DNA of 64,000 nt from positions 106,029,048 to 106,093,047 of the forward strand of contig NC_135500.1 of the NCBI RefSeq assembly GCF_052857255.1, given 5' to 3'. The position numbers were made by a program, and so were the translations under genes. This document shows, one piece after another, positions 46,866 through 59,081 of the stretch. This stretch comes from Amblyomma americanum. Taxonomy: Eukaryota > Arthropoda > Arachnida > Ixodida > Ixodidae. Every line of letters starts with the position of its first letter. Position 1 is the stretch's first letter. A model generated the notes under the pieces. It saw only the letters and a program-made list of their open reading frames with translations, had not been told where the DNA came from and ran no database searches.

Positions 46866-47841
46866 GCGTGTTAATCGCAGAACCTAAACATCAAAGAGCT
46901 GTACCATATATGACTATCTTGGAATGCCCTGAACGGTAACTGAGCAAGGGTTTTGTTTTTTGATCGCTGAACGAAAGAACAACAAACATGGTCTAGCTAT
47001 AAAACCAACCTAATATCTAGGAATTTTGTAGCTCATTCTGATCCAGTGTATCAAAGGGGAATTTTAAGCCTTGTCCGGAATCTTCAAAAAACTTTAAAAT
47101 GCCATCTATCTCTTCCTAGAAGTCACCGTTTTCAGCAAAAGCAAGATATTCCACTAATGTATTATTTTAACATTTTATACCAATACTGCATAAAACTCAT
47201 TTTTCCTATGTTAGGCCTTACCCGCCCGAGCACAACCAGACGTTGCCCAAATGACAGGGCAATTTAAGTGACTGAAAATACACTATTTTTATCCTCAAAA
47301 CCATGTCTCAAACGAGTACCGTACAAGAACTTACTACGCACATTGAGCTAGGTTGATATAAATAGAAAGGGAGGCGCTACAGCGAGCTGCATCAAAAGCA
47401 GCCCTTTTCTGAACATGCAAGAAGTCGGGGAGAGAATTTCTATGTTATGATATTCAGACATAACTGCGAATAGCGATTCAAGTTTAAATAACTAAATACG
47501 AGGAAGCCGAAGCGATATCATTGCTTGCATATAATAAAAGCCCTCCATATATGCGTGTTCCTCCGTGCGTACGTGTTCGCGTGCACGCATGTGTGTGTGT
47601 GTGTGTGTGCGGAAGCGGGGGCAGGTGTGGGGGAGAGGACGGGCCATGCGGAGAAAGCTCGGGATTGTTCCGTTCCCTAGTTATTGCCATGCGCGCCTGA
47701 TGCACATTGCTTTCGAACGCCCGCAGTAAGAACTTTGTGCTTTGCTTCATTTGAGCGCTAGTGGATGATAAGCATCTGGCTGCGGTGCTACAAGATACGG
47801 CGACGGCGCAAACAATTGACAATGGATGGTAATTAGAGTAC
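46866..47841. other. Intron between exons 5 and 6 (right part)
   Basis: Contains a (GT)n microsatellite at 47590-47608. Nothing else was recognised. Confidence 0.55.
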
Positions 47842-48057
47842 CTGACACGAGTTGGATGCTGTTCACGGCCATCGCTCCGTTTGTCCTTTCCCCGCGAGTG
47901 ACTTGCACAGCGAGCCGGCAGTTGGTACCGCGCTTGAGTGGCACGCCAAGCGCTGTCCACTCCGTCACTTCGGCCAGTTCCTGAGAATACTGGGTTATGC
48001 CTTTGGGTGAGGTGCCGTCCCCGTAGCACACCACCGACAAGTTGGCCGCCACAATAT
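47842..48057 (-). CDS. MAM gene exon 5 (MAM-B, second half)
   Basis: The exon is 216 bp. The acceptor is TGTTGCAG and the donor GTGTCAG|GTACTC. It begins with two bases of a split codon and ends after one. It encodes ANLSVVCYGDG (core strand), a loop, EVTEWTALGVPLKRGTN (the Trp-led strand), LAVQVTRG and AMAVNSIQLVS, which correspond to F-x-V-x-F-E, G and I-A-V-D-D-I. The acidic pair is replaced by Asn-Ser and the final Cys is absent, again marking MAM-B as divergent. A longer open frame overlaps it in another phase but shows no domain signal. Confidence 0.82.
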
Positions 48058-48534
48058 CTGCAACATTTCATGAAAGAGCAGAACAGTCGTCATACTACGC
48101 TGAGCCACTCCAGTCTGTCAAGCACTACAGCACAGCGAATATTTAAGAGGACCTCAGCGATTCGTTCGTGACATCATTTGCAGTGAACATTTCTTGTATG
48201 GCGCAGTTCATTGACACTACTAGAATGCTGTACGAGTACATTTACAAGGGTTAGTTAGATTCGCAGCGTATATAGTTACTACCATTACTTTCTTTGTGGA
48301 ATAATAATTTTTATCCTATTTCAAACGAAAATCTGCAGGTGCCGCACTTGACTTATATTGCTGTTTGTTTTGCAGGAACCATAAAACTTAAGGGGGGCAT
48401 TCGGCTCCGTGTATTATGAACAGGTATGTTGTTAGATTATGGGCAGTCGAACTTCACTTATAGTAATCGAGAGCAGCTCATGCAAAATCATTGCTTACGC
48501 TTTCTGCGCTCGAAGACATTAAAACAAAAAGTGG

Positions 48535-48774
48535 TACAAACTATTTACACAAAAAGAAATGTGTCCAGGTTGTGCGCATGATTAGTTCATTTTAGAGGAA
48601 TTAAATCACACACGCGCACAGCATTGTAGCCAACACAGTGCTGTGCACGTGTGTGATTTAATTCCTCTAAAATGAACTAATACAGTGCTGTGCGCGTGTG
48701 TGATTTAATTCCTCTAAAATGAACTAATCACGCGCACAACCTGGACACATTTCTTATTCTGTAAATAGTTTGTA
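48535..48774. repeat. Foldback repeat with duplicated right arm
   Basis: The left arm (TACAAACTATTTACAC, GTGTCCAGGTTGTGCGC, TTAGAGGAATTAAATCACAC) is matched by the right arm in reverse, ending GTAAATAGTTTGTA. The inner 45 bases of the right arm (GTGTGTGATTTAATTCCTC) occur twice in a row. Confidence 0.9.
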
Positions 48775-48779
48775 CATAT

Positions 48780-48968
48780 TACTTCTCCCCCTACCCTCTC
48801 TTCCTGTCCCCTCACCTCTTTCATTTCATTTCTCCATTCTGCCTGATATCCTTTATTTCCGCTGCCCCAGCTCAGGTGCTTCAGTATCGATGGCAGATGC
48901 CGGGGCTAGCAAAAATCTTTTCCTTCCTTTTTACTATTATTTTTAATAAACAACCACTACCACCACCA
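48780..48968 (+). mobile_element. Probable non-LTR element 3' tail
   Basis: A C/T-rich stretch, then GATGGCAGATGCCGGGGC and TTTAATAAACAACCACTACC. The layout is that of a retroelement 3' UTR with a poly(A)-type signal. No coding part is present, so the call is tentative. Confidence 0.4.
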
Positions 48969-49770
48969 AAAACGTAAACAGGAAATGCCCGGATGGCGAA
49001 AACAATAAGTAGTACAGCACGGCGTACTGGTTTCAGCAAGCACCAGCTGCGCATGCCCAGCTACTACGCTGCGTAAGCGTTCCACAGCTTAATTATGATG
49101 CAAAGTACTATGGTCCATGCCACACATTCTCGTGAAATTTGACAGAGATTTTAGAGCAATATTTAGGACATAATTTTTAATCGCATTTTTCACTTCGACT
49201 CTTCTTGCAAAGGCTACTGGCTTAACTGCATGACGTGCCCCATTTGATGGCAATTTTAAGTTATCCGAGTACTTTTCTAAAATACAGTTTAGTCATGCTT
49301 GGACAATGATTTGCATTGGACAACAATTTTTGATATTATACGCCAAGAAAAAAATTCGGTAGAGAAAAACAAAAACTGGGCTTGCTACACATAGGTATGA
49401 AGTACTCAAGTCATGAATGCTCAAACTGTTTTCTTTCTCACATTTCTCGCGACCACATAGAATTTCTCATTAAGTCGTGTGCCTCACAAATCAAGATACA
49501 CACTAAGTACAACATTTCGCCAAAAGATAGCCTAGTTTTTTAACTTCATAATGAACGCCGACACTGTAGAGCGGAAGCGCCATTATTCCATACAGGGACA
49601 AATACTTGCAAAAGGTAAGTACTTCCGAATGCCTTGGAGTACACAAGCGGCCCCAAGAATATCTTCAAACAATGAGCCCTATAGAACACTCCTTATGCAG
49701 GTGCGCCGATACATTTCTGTTTTCATTTACATAAATCAATAAAAGCACAAATGACACAGGGTCAACTCAC
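48969..49770. other. Intron between exons 4 and 5 (part)
   Basis: No recognised features. Confidence 0.55.
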
Positions 49771-49935
49771 CTTGCCCGTTCCTAAAGTACTGGACGACAA
49801 TTTTTTTCAGTTTGTCGTTGACGTCAAACGGAGCGCTGTGTAGAGTGACTGCCTTCACGAGCTGAGATTTTGGAATCGGCAGGTTATCTTTCCTGCCTGC
49901 TGTCAGGTCAAGGTAGGCAAAAGACGAAGCTGCAT
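49771..49935 (-). CDS. MAM gene exon 4 (MAM-B, first half of core)
   Basis: The exon is 165 bp. The acceptor is CTGCGCAG and the donor GGGCAAG|GTGAGT. It starts by completing a split codon (G plus AT gives Asp) and ends after one base. It encodes FAYLDLTAG (the G-x-Y-x-x-V type strand), a loop, KAVTLHS, then IVVQYFRNGQ in place of C-L-x-F-W-Y-h-m-x-G. The expected Cys and Trp are missing, so MAM-B is divergent. The placement rests on both flanking junctions being in phase and on the order of strands. Confidence 0.8.
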
Positions 49936-50594
49936 CTGCGCAAAGAAGTGAAAATTTATGCCATTTTTCTCATTAGCAGCAGTAGCACTGTGCGAAGCTT
50001 GACCGACTAGGCTTAACATGCTTTGAGAGCTGGAAGTCTGCATTCGTTAACTCTCTGTCCAGCATCCCAGTGAACTAAATCACTTTAACGGGTGGTTCAT
50101 ACTCAGCGTTCCTTCGTTGCGTTTTATTTTTCTTTCCAATCAAGATGGAAGGATGCATCGCCGCACATTTTACAGGGTCTTGGTTTTACTCACAAGAGAT
50201 AGGTATTTGTTTAATAATTTCGTCGCCTGTCCGGGTTGTGCTTAGTTATTTGGCGAGCCGCTTCCTTCCGTTAGTGTTTTTTTTTTTTGCAGGGATCTCC
50301 CCAAAATTTATCTCACCAAGATTCTCGCCGATGCACAGCTGCTCACCACGTTGTCCTTCGCCGGGGAAATTGATTGTAGTGGCTACACTCTGAGGAACTT
50401 AAAACCCCGTTGGTTTACTACGCTATGCGTCAGTCGAGCAAGGTTTTCACCGGATGCCTTCTTTTGTAGCTGTAGCCAATCAAGAGGCAGCAGAACTCGT
50501 TGCAAACACTTCGGGATACGGCAGATAAAGATGGAAACTTCTGGGGAAAGTAATCGAAATATTGCTTCACAATAGATGTCCCGGCGACTATTAC

Positions 50595-50895
50595 CCTTTC
50601 TATAGTCGGGTACAACTAAAAAACGTAGCGGCGTTTCCCCGTCAAAGAAGCCTTTTCCTGCCAATGGCGTCAGTCGATTCTCATAACCCGTTACAATGCA
50701 GGGAGCGGCACCATAATAAAAAGATGGGTACGTCCCTGACCCTGCAGAGAAGGAATTGCCTCCTTTCATCTGCCACTCCCTTCTTTGCCACATTAGCAGG
50801 GTCATGATAATAGGCCAACGCGACTGGCTGGAAGGGGGTCCTGTGACGGCGAAAAGCCGCTGCGTTCTTAATTTCTATCTGACTATAGCAGCGAT
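50595..50895. repeat. Inverted-repeat element (MITE-like)
   Basis: The left arm reads CTATAGTCGG, AAAACGTAGCGGCG and CCTGCCAATGGCGT. The right arm, in reverse complement, reads CTATAGTCAG, GAACGCAGCGGC and CCAGCCAGTCGCGT. No protein is encoded. Confidence 0.6.
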
Positions 50896-50986
50896 ACATT
50901 CGGTCTTCAACAATGCACCTTCAGCACGCCAGGCTGACACTATGACGACCAAAACAGCGCGAGGAACAGCCTCTGACCCAAGTATT

Positions 50987-51506
50987 AAAGGGGCTCTGAA
51001 AGGGGCTCTAATAAAGTTGCTGTATGCCTGGGATGTTAAAGCACGCCGCTTCACGAATATTGTCCAGGAAGAATTTTTAATGCGCTTTGTAGAAACAGAG
51101 TTACCTGAAGTCAAAATTTGAATTTCAGCGTATTCGCGCCTTTGCCTGTGCTCTCGTCACTTTTTGCACATTGGAAGGTCGGCGCTCCTCTGCCGGCCCC
51201 ACCTCTGGGGGAGAGCTTCCTGACCCGCCGGAGCTACGCGGCTTATTGACCGCGGCTTTGGTAGCCGCCTGACGTCTGAAAGAATCCAGCCAATAGCCAT
51301 CTCTCAACTTGTATACGTAGATGCGAGCGACGGAGGAGGGTGAGAGCATTAAAAAGTCGTCGGAAAGGGATCGCCAGCTTTCGCGCGTGATTGTGGGTTG
51401 TCTGCTGCTTGTAGAAATGTATTATTTGTCTCAAGTGTTCATGACAACACAATGCAGTGATTGAGCGAGTTGGTGTCCTCTCCTCGGAAAGTTTCAGAGC
51501 CCCTTT
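50987..51506. mobile_element. MITE-like element with 15-bp terminal inverted repeats
   Basis: The ends are AAAGGGGCTCTGAAA (50987-51001) and its reverse complement near 51492-51506. The 520-bp interior is GC-rich without a transposase. This is the layout of a non-autonomous DNA transposon. Confidence 0.7.
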
Positions 51507-52518
51507 GAGAGCAGGGCTCGCTTTCTTCTCAATATTCTTGTTTGTCCCGGCTCCAAGCGCTGGTTTCTTCGTTATGCAGTACCAACGATCCCGATATCTC
51601 GTTCTTGCGAAGCTAATTCCGCGTCTCCTTCATTTGAGATTTCTAAAAAGGATTTCTGTCTTTACATTCAAGCACGTCGAGTTCAAAGACGCTTTAGGAG
51701 GAGGCCATGGATGAGGAGTTGACAAAACATCGATGTATGTAAAAGTAAACTAGGAAAAAAGCATAACAAGGATCATAGTAGAATTGACTCCCTTCACCCG
51801 TTTAAAGCAACTTCGCTGTCAGCATGACGTATTAAAGTGGGCGCGCGCGAACTGGCTCAACATGAAATGGTTCAGACATTAAGTTAGCCAGGGTGCTGCG
51901 TGGTCTGAGGGCGAGTTTCAGCAGGAGTAAAGTTTGATATAATTTGTAGCCCCAACCAGGCCAACTTGGTATTTCGAATTTCCCATGAGAAGTCCGGATA
52001 GTCCTCCAAAATTCTGAATGGCTAACCAGCTCGCTTCAAAGAAGAACGCAGAACTAGCCAGCTACCCCTTGCTAATTTTCCAAGTGAACATCGGTTTTTG
52101 TTTTTTTCATTTTCCAGATTAGTTTCTATCATTTCTTCGAACTATTATCTGCATGGTATACTACCGTTTATCTCAAAAATATGGACGTGATTAATTTTTC
52201 CAATACAGTGCCAACATTGGCAGTCTCCTGTCGATATAAATAAATCTAATGTTTTCCTTACACAGCCACTGACTGCAACCGCTGTGTGGGCTTTGTTCAT
52301 TAAACATCAATGGTAAAAAATTTTTACTCTGCTTAAATTTGGCCGTCTTTATATAGACTGAATTTTGTTATAAGGAGCATAACGATCTACTGTGTACTTA
52401 ACCCGGGCAAAAATTATGAATGCGTGGGCTGTTCATAGAAATGGTGTTTTTTTTTTCATTTTTCTACCTTACATGTTCGCGATGGTTTGACCCATTTATG
52501 GGAAGAGTGCATGTGTAC
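51507..52518. other. Intron between exons 3 and 4 (right part)
   Basis: No recognised features in about 1 kb. Confidence 0.55.
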
Positions 52519-52735
52519 CTGCAGGAATTGGAATGGCCGGCTGCAGACTTGGGTTTTCGAGACGACCAGTGCCGACAAGCCATCGGAAGTCGCGCTCAAA
52601 TTTGTTGACGTAGCCGCAGAGGCCGTCAGTGAAGTTGCACTCGGCAAGGTGGGAGCATGGCTCGGGTCGCAGGGCTACGTCATCGAGGCTGAAGGACTGT
52701 ACTTTCTGCGCTGGAAGTCTTGCTCGGAACACAAC
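52519..52735 (-). CDS. MAM gene exon 3 (end of MAM-A, start of MAM-B)
   Basis: The exon is 217 bp. It follows CTCGCAG, starts in phase 0 and ends after one base at CCTGCAG|GTACAC. Residues 1-28 finish MAM-A (VVFRARL, then SFSLDDVAL and EPC, matching the I-A-L-D-D-I ... C ending). A five-residue linker leads to the start of MAM-B: AECNFTDGLCGY, with the paired cysteines of the MAM N terminus, then FRWLVGTG. The D-H-T motif usual at the end of this segment is replaced by PAIPIPA. One exon therefore links two MAM domains with no spacer module. Confidence 0.9.
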
Positions 52736-55010
52736 CTGCGAGTGCGGATGATACGACAAGGATGGCGAAAGGACAGAAGATGTTCGGAGCTGTCGCTAAG
52801 CTTATGGCAAAATACCTTTCCAATGAAGCAGACTTTTCATCTGGAGTGCCGTCAGAAGCAGTAACGCTACAAGCTTAAGTGGGCGTTTTAATGTATCTCC
52901 TACAACTTTTCCGTAATTCAGCGCCATCAAAATTGCTTTACTGTCGGCATACGTCAAGAACAAGCAATGCCTGTTAAATCGTGCAGCGTAAAATGAGTAA
53001 AGGGATTGCAGTTGTAGGGCATAATGATCGACCGGAAGCGTAGTAGGACATTATGTCCTACTAGTGATGCGTGATACTTGCAGTCCAGGTACGAAATAAG
53101 TGTTAAAAAAACGGGTTTTGCAACAGTTGTTAAAATTAACGTAACTCACAGACTGGCCTAACGTTACTCCGTTCCAGGGCGCTGTCACTTATGCACCTAC
53201 TTGTTCGTGACACCATTAAAATCAATCATTTATGACGCACGTTCTCGGAAGAAGCCACATTAGAATATTTACCTAAGGCTAACAGAACCACAAATAACGA
53301 CAACAAGCAAACAGCACATGCGAGTAGCAATACGGTCAAGGCACACAGTGCAGAAAAGATGGATTATTTTCTCTAAACACAACATTGAAATAAGAGAGGC
53401 CCCATATACTGCTCCAGTTTGAAATGAAGCACGCAAGCACTCTGTCCTATATATGCGATGTCTTTAGACGCAGACTACTAATCAAGATATCAAAAACAAT
53501 TACATATATAATGAAAGGAAGACATCTCGAGGTAAAGCAAAACTATCTCCACTTCATGTGGCTGCCGTCACTGCAAAAATCGTAGCTTGTAACAAATAAA
53601 AGCTGGTTTCTATTGTCCATAACGGATATAAATAATTATAAGCACATTTTTTACATGCCAGTATTTCACGATAGGAGTGTATTCATTATGGCTCATGTAA
53701 AAAAAAACATTAGGCGATATGCAGAAAGAAAAACAGAGGAATGTAAGCATGGTCCTGTTTTTTTTTCTAATGAGTGGAACGCCTCCTGTGTTAATATGCT
53801 GAATGCCAACATTTAATCTTCTTTTTGTGATCACAGTTTAGAACATGTAAGCTTCGTCATTTAACATGTGTTTTCGCCTCCTTTGTGGAATTCTCGCCCT
53901 GCTTCGCCGACTTGCAAGCGTCACCAGCCTAGACTGGGCGGTAAGAACTACCTCCTGACGCTAACCATGGGCCATTTCTATAAGCACCCATTACTCCTTT
54001 TCTATTCCATCTGTCGTGACGCCAGCAACAAATGAAAACAGCAAGCGGACAATCGCAGAATTCACAAGGTAGCGCGTCTCACGCTGACGATAGCCTTCGC
54101 CACTCGCCGTACGCACTGGATCACCACTGGCTGCAATATGTTGCCATTAGTGAGATCTGCTAAGAAAACGTCTGGTCCCTTTCCGCCTTTCCGCGGTAGC
54201 TTGAAAGCAACGGCTATGCCACTGAACAACATAAACCAGCGCCACAGAAGCAGATACGTCCCAATGAAAAGTGGCTAATGGATCCTTATAAAATGCATCC
54301 CCAGAAAAGAAATTTCTCGAGATACTATGAAAAAGTCGTGTAATTTCATGTAACAGTAAAATTTATTTATTAGAGCTATAAATTTGCGTCTCATGTTTAA
54401 TAAGAGATTTTTACCGCGCCTATTTTAAAGCCACACGTGGATTCAGACTTGGGCAACGCGACTTGCCTGACCTTAGATGCTATCATACATTCTTCACGCA
54501 GTCCGCTTTGTTAGGCCATTTTGTCGGAATATGCGCTTCATCATTTCGTATTAACATCATTACTCGCCGATGCAGCATAGTACGCATTTAATTTCTGCAT
54601 TTTATATTCTCCCGTTGTTATTTCTTTTTTATCTTTTCATTTCCGCCCTTAAAGCTCTTATCGCCCTTATCGTCCTTTCCCTTTCCGCCTTTATCTCCCA
54701 AATTTCCTTCCCCCCGCAGAGTAGCATGCAAGCGATTTTGAAACGCCTGCTAAATTCTCTGTTTTTATTATTAAAGGTGTCTCTCACTCTCTCGCTCTCT
54801 CTGGAATGCAGTGTTGGGAATTTTTTAAATGTACACATACCACTCAGCCAGCGCTCTACCTTCCCCAACACCACAAGCACACACAATCGGTGAGACATTT
54901 AGCACAACCAGGCCAAGTTCTACCTGGTTAATTTTTCCTTATCCTAGGGGCCGTGACACTAAAGCCAAACCGAACCTTGCATGCAGCTCCAGGCGGAAGC
55001 AGACTGCCTG
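52736..55010. other. Intron between exons 2 and 3 (left part)
   Basis: AT-rich sequence with no recognised exon or element. Confidence 0.5.
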
Positions 55011-55500
55011 TTTTCTGACATCCGTAACCTGTCATCGCACTATTGGAATCAATCTGTCTAAAGGCCTCGAAAGTTAAATTTGGATGTTATTTTATGTGGG
55101 CACAAAAGCATTAATCCTGCATTTATACGTACAGTATACTCTGAAACACGAAGCTTGGAAACTTGTTATCTCCGTGGTGAAAATCCACAGTCAAGAAGCA
55201 GCTATGATGACTGCAACGGTATTTTTATTCCCTGCAACCTTCTTTCTACCAAGCCTCTTGTTTTCAGACGTCCGCGTCAGTGACCGCACAACACGAAATA
55301 ATCTTTCTAAACGTTTAGAAACATAAATATGTTGTCTTAGTAGATAATCAATGGACGTGCATTTGTACGTACAGTAAAACATGAAACGTGAAACCCGAAA
55401 AAACTCGTGATGTCCGTTGCGAAAATCCACACGTACAAAGCAACTATGTCGACAGCAGCGGTATCTTTATTCCCTACTACGTTCTTCTTAACATTGTAAC
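55011..55500 (+). repeat. Diverged direct repeat, period about 250 bp
   Basis: TTTTCTGACATCCG at 55011 and TTTTCAGACGTCCG at 55261 begin two units that also share TTTATACGTACAGTA/TTTGTACGTACAGTA and TATTTTTATTCCCT/TATCTTTATTCCCT at matching distances. Confidence 0.75.
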
Positions 55501-55785
55501 TGCAGATGCACCGTCTATGTGGTGTAATTTTGGAGACTTCGAATAATGTCGACGAGTTACATGAATGTGCAGCCATCGACTGAAGTGTGCGCCATCGTAA
55601 GGTTGGTAGTTCATGTATAAATTACTTAGATATACGCAATCTATGTGCCCTTAAATGTTCAAACTTTGTGCCAATTCTCGCACGCTTTTTGCTATTTGAA
55701 ACGTTCAGTCGTTCTGCCTGACTCCGCAAGCTTTTGAATAGGCTCACGAATTAATTGCGCATGTGAGAAGAAAAATAACAGTGAG

Positions 55786-56022
55786 CTGGCAGCGGTGGCT
55801 CAGTGGTTACGGCGCTCGGCTGCTGACCCGAACGACGCGGGTTCGATCTCGGCCCCGGCGGTTGAATTTCGATGGAGGGGAAATTCTAGAGGCCTGTGTA
55901 TGTGCGTTCTCAGTGCAGGTTAGAGAACCCTCGGTAGTCCAAATTTCCGGAGACCTTCACTACGGCGCCCCACATAGCCTGAGTCGCTTTGGGACGTTAA
56001 ACCCCCATAAACAAAAAAAAAA
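55786..56022 (+). mobile_element. Second-type SINE, near full length
   Basis: A tRNA-like head (GGTGGCTCAGTGGTTA and GCGGGTTCGATCTC boxes), body GATGGAGGGGAAATTC, GACCTTCACTACGGCG and GTCGCTTTGGGACGTTAAAC, then an A-rich tail. It differs from the 15533 family in its body and tail. Confidence 0.87.
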
Positions 56023-56409
56023 CACTCATCCAATAGTCGGATACGAAAAGTTCCGCTCAGTCTGGTTGTTGGTAATGTTGAGACCTTCTTCCTGACGCGC
56101 CGTGAATGCGACGGACTACCTGCAGCATAGCAGAAGTTGTCTTGTTACAGACAAGATTGGAAGAGAGTTTACGGTATGTAGGAAGCCTTCACGTATACGC
56201 TTCATTTTTGATAGCTGTCTTTCCGACGACTATACCGAACAATCGAGACGTAACAACACAAAGCAGAAAAAAACTGATACTAAAATTTTTTCGGCGTGGT
56301 TGCAAGCAAAAGATGATCGTGTGTTTTCCGACTGAAGGCATATTTGCGCCTCCATAATAGGAGCAATTGCAAAGGGTCAGTCCCACTTTCGCCTTGTAGT
56401 GATGCTTAC

Positions 56410-56520
56410 CTGGAACGCGTTCTCCTGAAAGAACTGCACCCTCGCCAAGGTCCATTCCCTCTGCGAATGCACTGGCATACTCCAGAGGTTTTTGGTCTTG
56501 CCATTCACCAGCACTTCCGC
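56410..56520 (-). CDS. MAM gene exon 2 (MAM-A, second half of core)
   Basis: The exon is 111 bp, exactly 37 codons, phase 0 at both ends. The acceptor is CACTCAG and the donor TTCCAG|GTAAGC. It encodes the strands after C-L-x-F-W-Y: a short beta strand (AEVLVNGK), the LWS motif, then REWTLARVQF and a final AFQ. In MAM domains the second Trp is followed by a strand that runs into F-Q-V-V-F-E. Here NAFQ runs straight into VVFRARL of the next exon, so the splice is well supported. Confidence 0.88.
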
Positions 56521-57400
56521 CTGAGTGTAGAGAAGAGCACGCCGGTGACATTCTTCCAGATAAAGAGAATAACTAAACACATACAGCTCTCACTGCTCTC
56601 ATTGGGCGCCAACGTAATACAAATTAAGCGTAGCTGATTACGAAACATCTATTTAAGCAGACATGTATCTCTAATAAACGAGGAGGCGCTTAAACGGAAG
56701 TTAATGTTGTTTTTTGTGCAAACATCAGCAGTGAATTCTATTCTTGATTTTTATGTTTTATATTCTTAGCCTTTCTTGTTTCGAAGTCCATCAATGTTCC
56801 TTCCCTCACAGCCAACGAATTCAACGCAAGACTTCAAATAATGTTTAACTGCTCCATGAAAATTTATTAAGAACTAGTTTATTTTATTCACACTACGAAA
56901 CATTTACCAGTGATGATAAAACGAGGTCTAGTGAAGATAACAGCAATGTAAAAGAAGATATATTATGAGCATTGAACCAATTTTGAGCCAAAAGCACACT
57001 ATTTCCTTTTTGTCCACAGAGTTTTCCTTTCAATAAACCAACTCAGAACACATTCTCACGCAATAAGTACACTCTAAACAGATAGGTGTAAAAAGGGGGT
57101 AAGCTGTCCCTCTAGTGCACTCTAATTTATAAAATACAGCGCGCTAGAAAACAGCTTTATCCATTTTACTCTCATAAAAACTTATCTTTGTTTAGAATAT
57201 AATAAACAAAACACGGAAGATTCCTACAAACGTGCGACAAGTCATTTGTTCTAGCTCTTCCACGAAATGGCTAACGAAGTGATGATGTCATTCATAAACA
57301 CCCAAGGCTGTGTTTCTTGACCGTTATGGGAGGGTCACAGTGTGGGCATTGTGATCTGCGAAAGACTGAGAAGAAGCCAACGGATGTTGTCGCGCAGTGA
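56521..57400. other. Intron between exons 1 and 2 (left part)
   Basis: No recognised features. Confidence 0.55.
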
Positions 57401-57629
57401 GCCGCCGCGGTAGCTCAGTGGTTATGGCGCTCGGCTGCTGGGCCGAAAGACGCGGGTTCGATCCCGGCCGCGATGGTCGAATTTCGATGGAGGCGAAATT
57501 CTAGAGGCCCGTGTACTCTGCGATGTCAGTGCACGTTAAAGAACCCCTGGAGGTCGAAATTCCCGGAGGCCTTCACTACGGCGTCTCTCATAGCCTGAGT
57601 CGCTTTGGGACGTTAAACCCCCTTAAAAC
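57401..57629 (+). mobile_element. Second-type SINE, near full length
   Basis: Same family as 55786-56022, with better preserved boxes (GGTAGCTCAGTGGTTA, GCGGGTTCGATCCCGGCC), GTCAGTGCACGTTAAAGAA and a CTTAAAAC end. The tRNA-like head resembles an alanine-type or similar tRNA; the source was not determined. Confidence 0.88.
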
Positions 57630-58084
57630 TAAGGCCAAACTTCTCGCGCAGCGCGTTCGCCGCCAGCATCACAAACGCGTTCGTTTTCTTCCAGCAGCCT
57701 CAAGTGTGTGGGCTCTGGCCTCTCGCATATGCTAAGCCTTCTGAGCACGCCGTTCCGTCTACGCTGCATCCGTGGGCTCGTCATGGTCCAATTTCAACGC
57801 AACTGATGTGCGACGTCATCGCCTGCTAATTTACCGACACGGCGGAGGCCTCTACTCTTCAACTGTGCACGCGCAGCTGCTCGTCACGCGTTGAGCCCCT
57901 GGAACACGCCCCTATAGTTTAGCAAGAGCCACCATTGAGCGTGCCCGAACTGGACTGTACTCCTTCAATTATTCTGCTCTTGGTCAAACTCTCGTACTTC
58001 ATCGCCTTAGTCCAGCCACGTGTATTGCGCTACCTGTGCACGGGCGGTGCCAACTACTCTTAACATGGAACCTGAGCTAACTTA

Positions 58085-58235
58085 AGCGAAAATAGCGCAA
58101 AAGACGAGGACAAGGAAAGAAAACAACAGGACCAGCGCTAACTCACAACTCAAGGTTTATTCGCAGGAAGCAAGGAATATAAAGCGCGCGAACAAACAAG
58201 ATAACAAAGCAAAAAAACGTGTAGCTACATGGAAT
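58085..58235 (-). mobile_element. Penelope-like element 3' end fragment
   Basis: On the minus strand: GAATAAACCTTGAGTTGTGA, then GCGCTGGTCCTGTTG, TTTCCTTGTCCTCG and TTTTGCGCTATTTTCGC. It aligns with the 3' UTR of the element at 45978-46865. It carries no coding part. Confidence 0.65.
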
Positions 58236-59081
58236 CGAGGAAACGAAATTCACTGTCATGCAGGCAAACCGACGGGCTGCTAACGCACAATCTAGTTTTT
58301 TTTCTTTATATAGAGAGCCTCCATAATCTCCCTAGTCAACTGCGTTGGGTGACTGTACCATACATCACAGTGATGAAAACTCGCCCGTCTTGCCATCGTG
58401 TTGGCCTAAGCTAAAGCAGCTCGTGCAGTGAAATTTCGTTCCTGTGGGCACACTTAGTTTTCCTTTTTCATGTTTCAGTCACCTGCACGCGACACCAGTG
58501 AACGTCCGTAGAAATAAAAGACATAGTTATGTAGCGTTGTTAGGCCAGGTGCGAATTAGGTGCGCTAGCACTTCGGCTTTCACTTCGGTTTCAGTTACAG
58601 GCTAGGTTTTCAAGGTCAAGCACGCTTCAAAGATCGGCGAATCTCTGAGTAGGGGCCTTAGTGCTAGCGCATTGAAGCTAGAATGGAAACTTTAGCTTCT
58701 CCTTAAAGGAATGACACGATATCGCTAGTGGAATAATAGACATCTATTCGGAATCGGTCATTCTCAACTTCATATACATCGATCGCTTGGAGTCCTCATA
58801 CGGCTCCTGGGAAATGCTGCACCGGTTTAGGGACGCACCACTGCCCTGCATGGCAGGTGCTGCCACCGGTGGTGCTTGTGCGACCCAGGTTGTTCTTCTT
58901 AAGCAACCCCCATCGTCAGATTTACAGTGGCGAAATCAGTGAGTGGGAGGTTTAGTGCTGATGCACTAAAAACATTATAAAAGTTATCCTCATTTCTTGC
59001 TTGAAAGAATACAATGGTGCACGCAGCATTGAACTTTACCCGATTACGTTACTGCCGTAGTTTATGAAGCACTACACTCAC
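58236..59081. other. Intron between exons 1 and 2 (right part)
   Basis: No recognised features. Confidence 0.5.

Noticed and set aside
47484..48071. 195-codon minus-strand open frame over exon 5
   Set aside because: It is longer than exon 5 but in another frame, with low-complexity His/Thr runs from a GT repeat and no domain.
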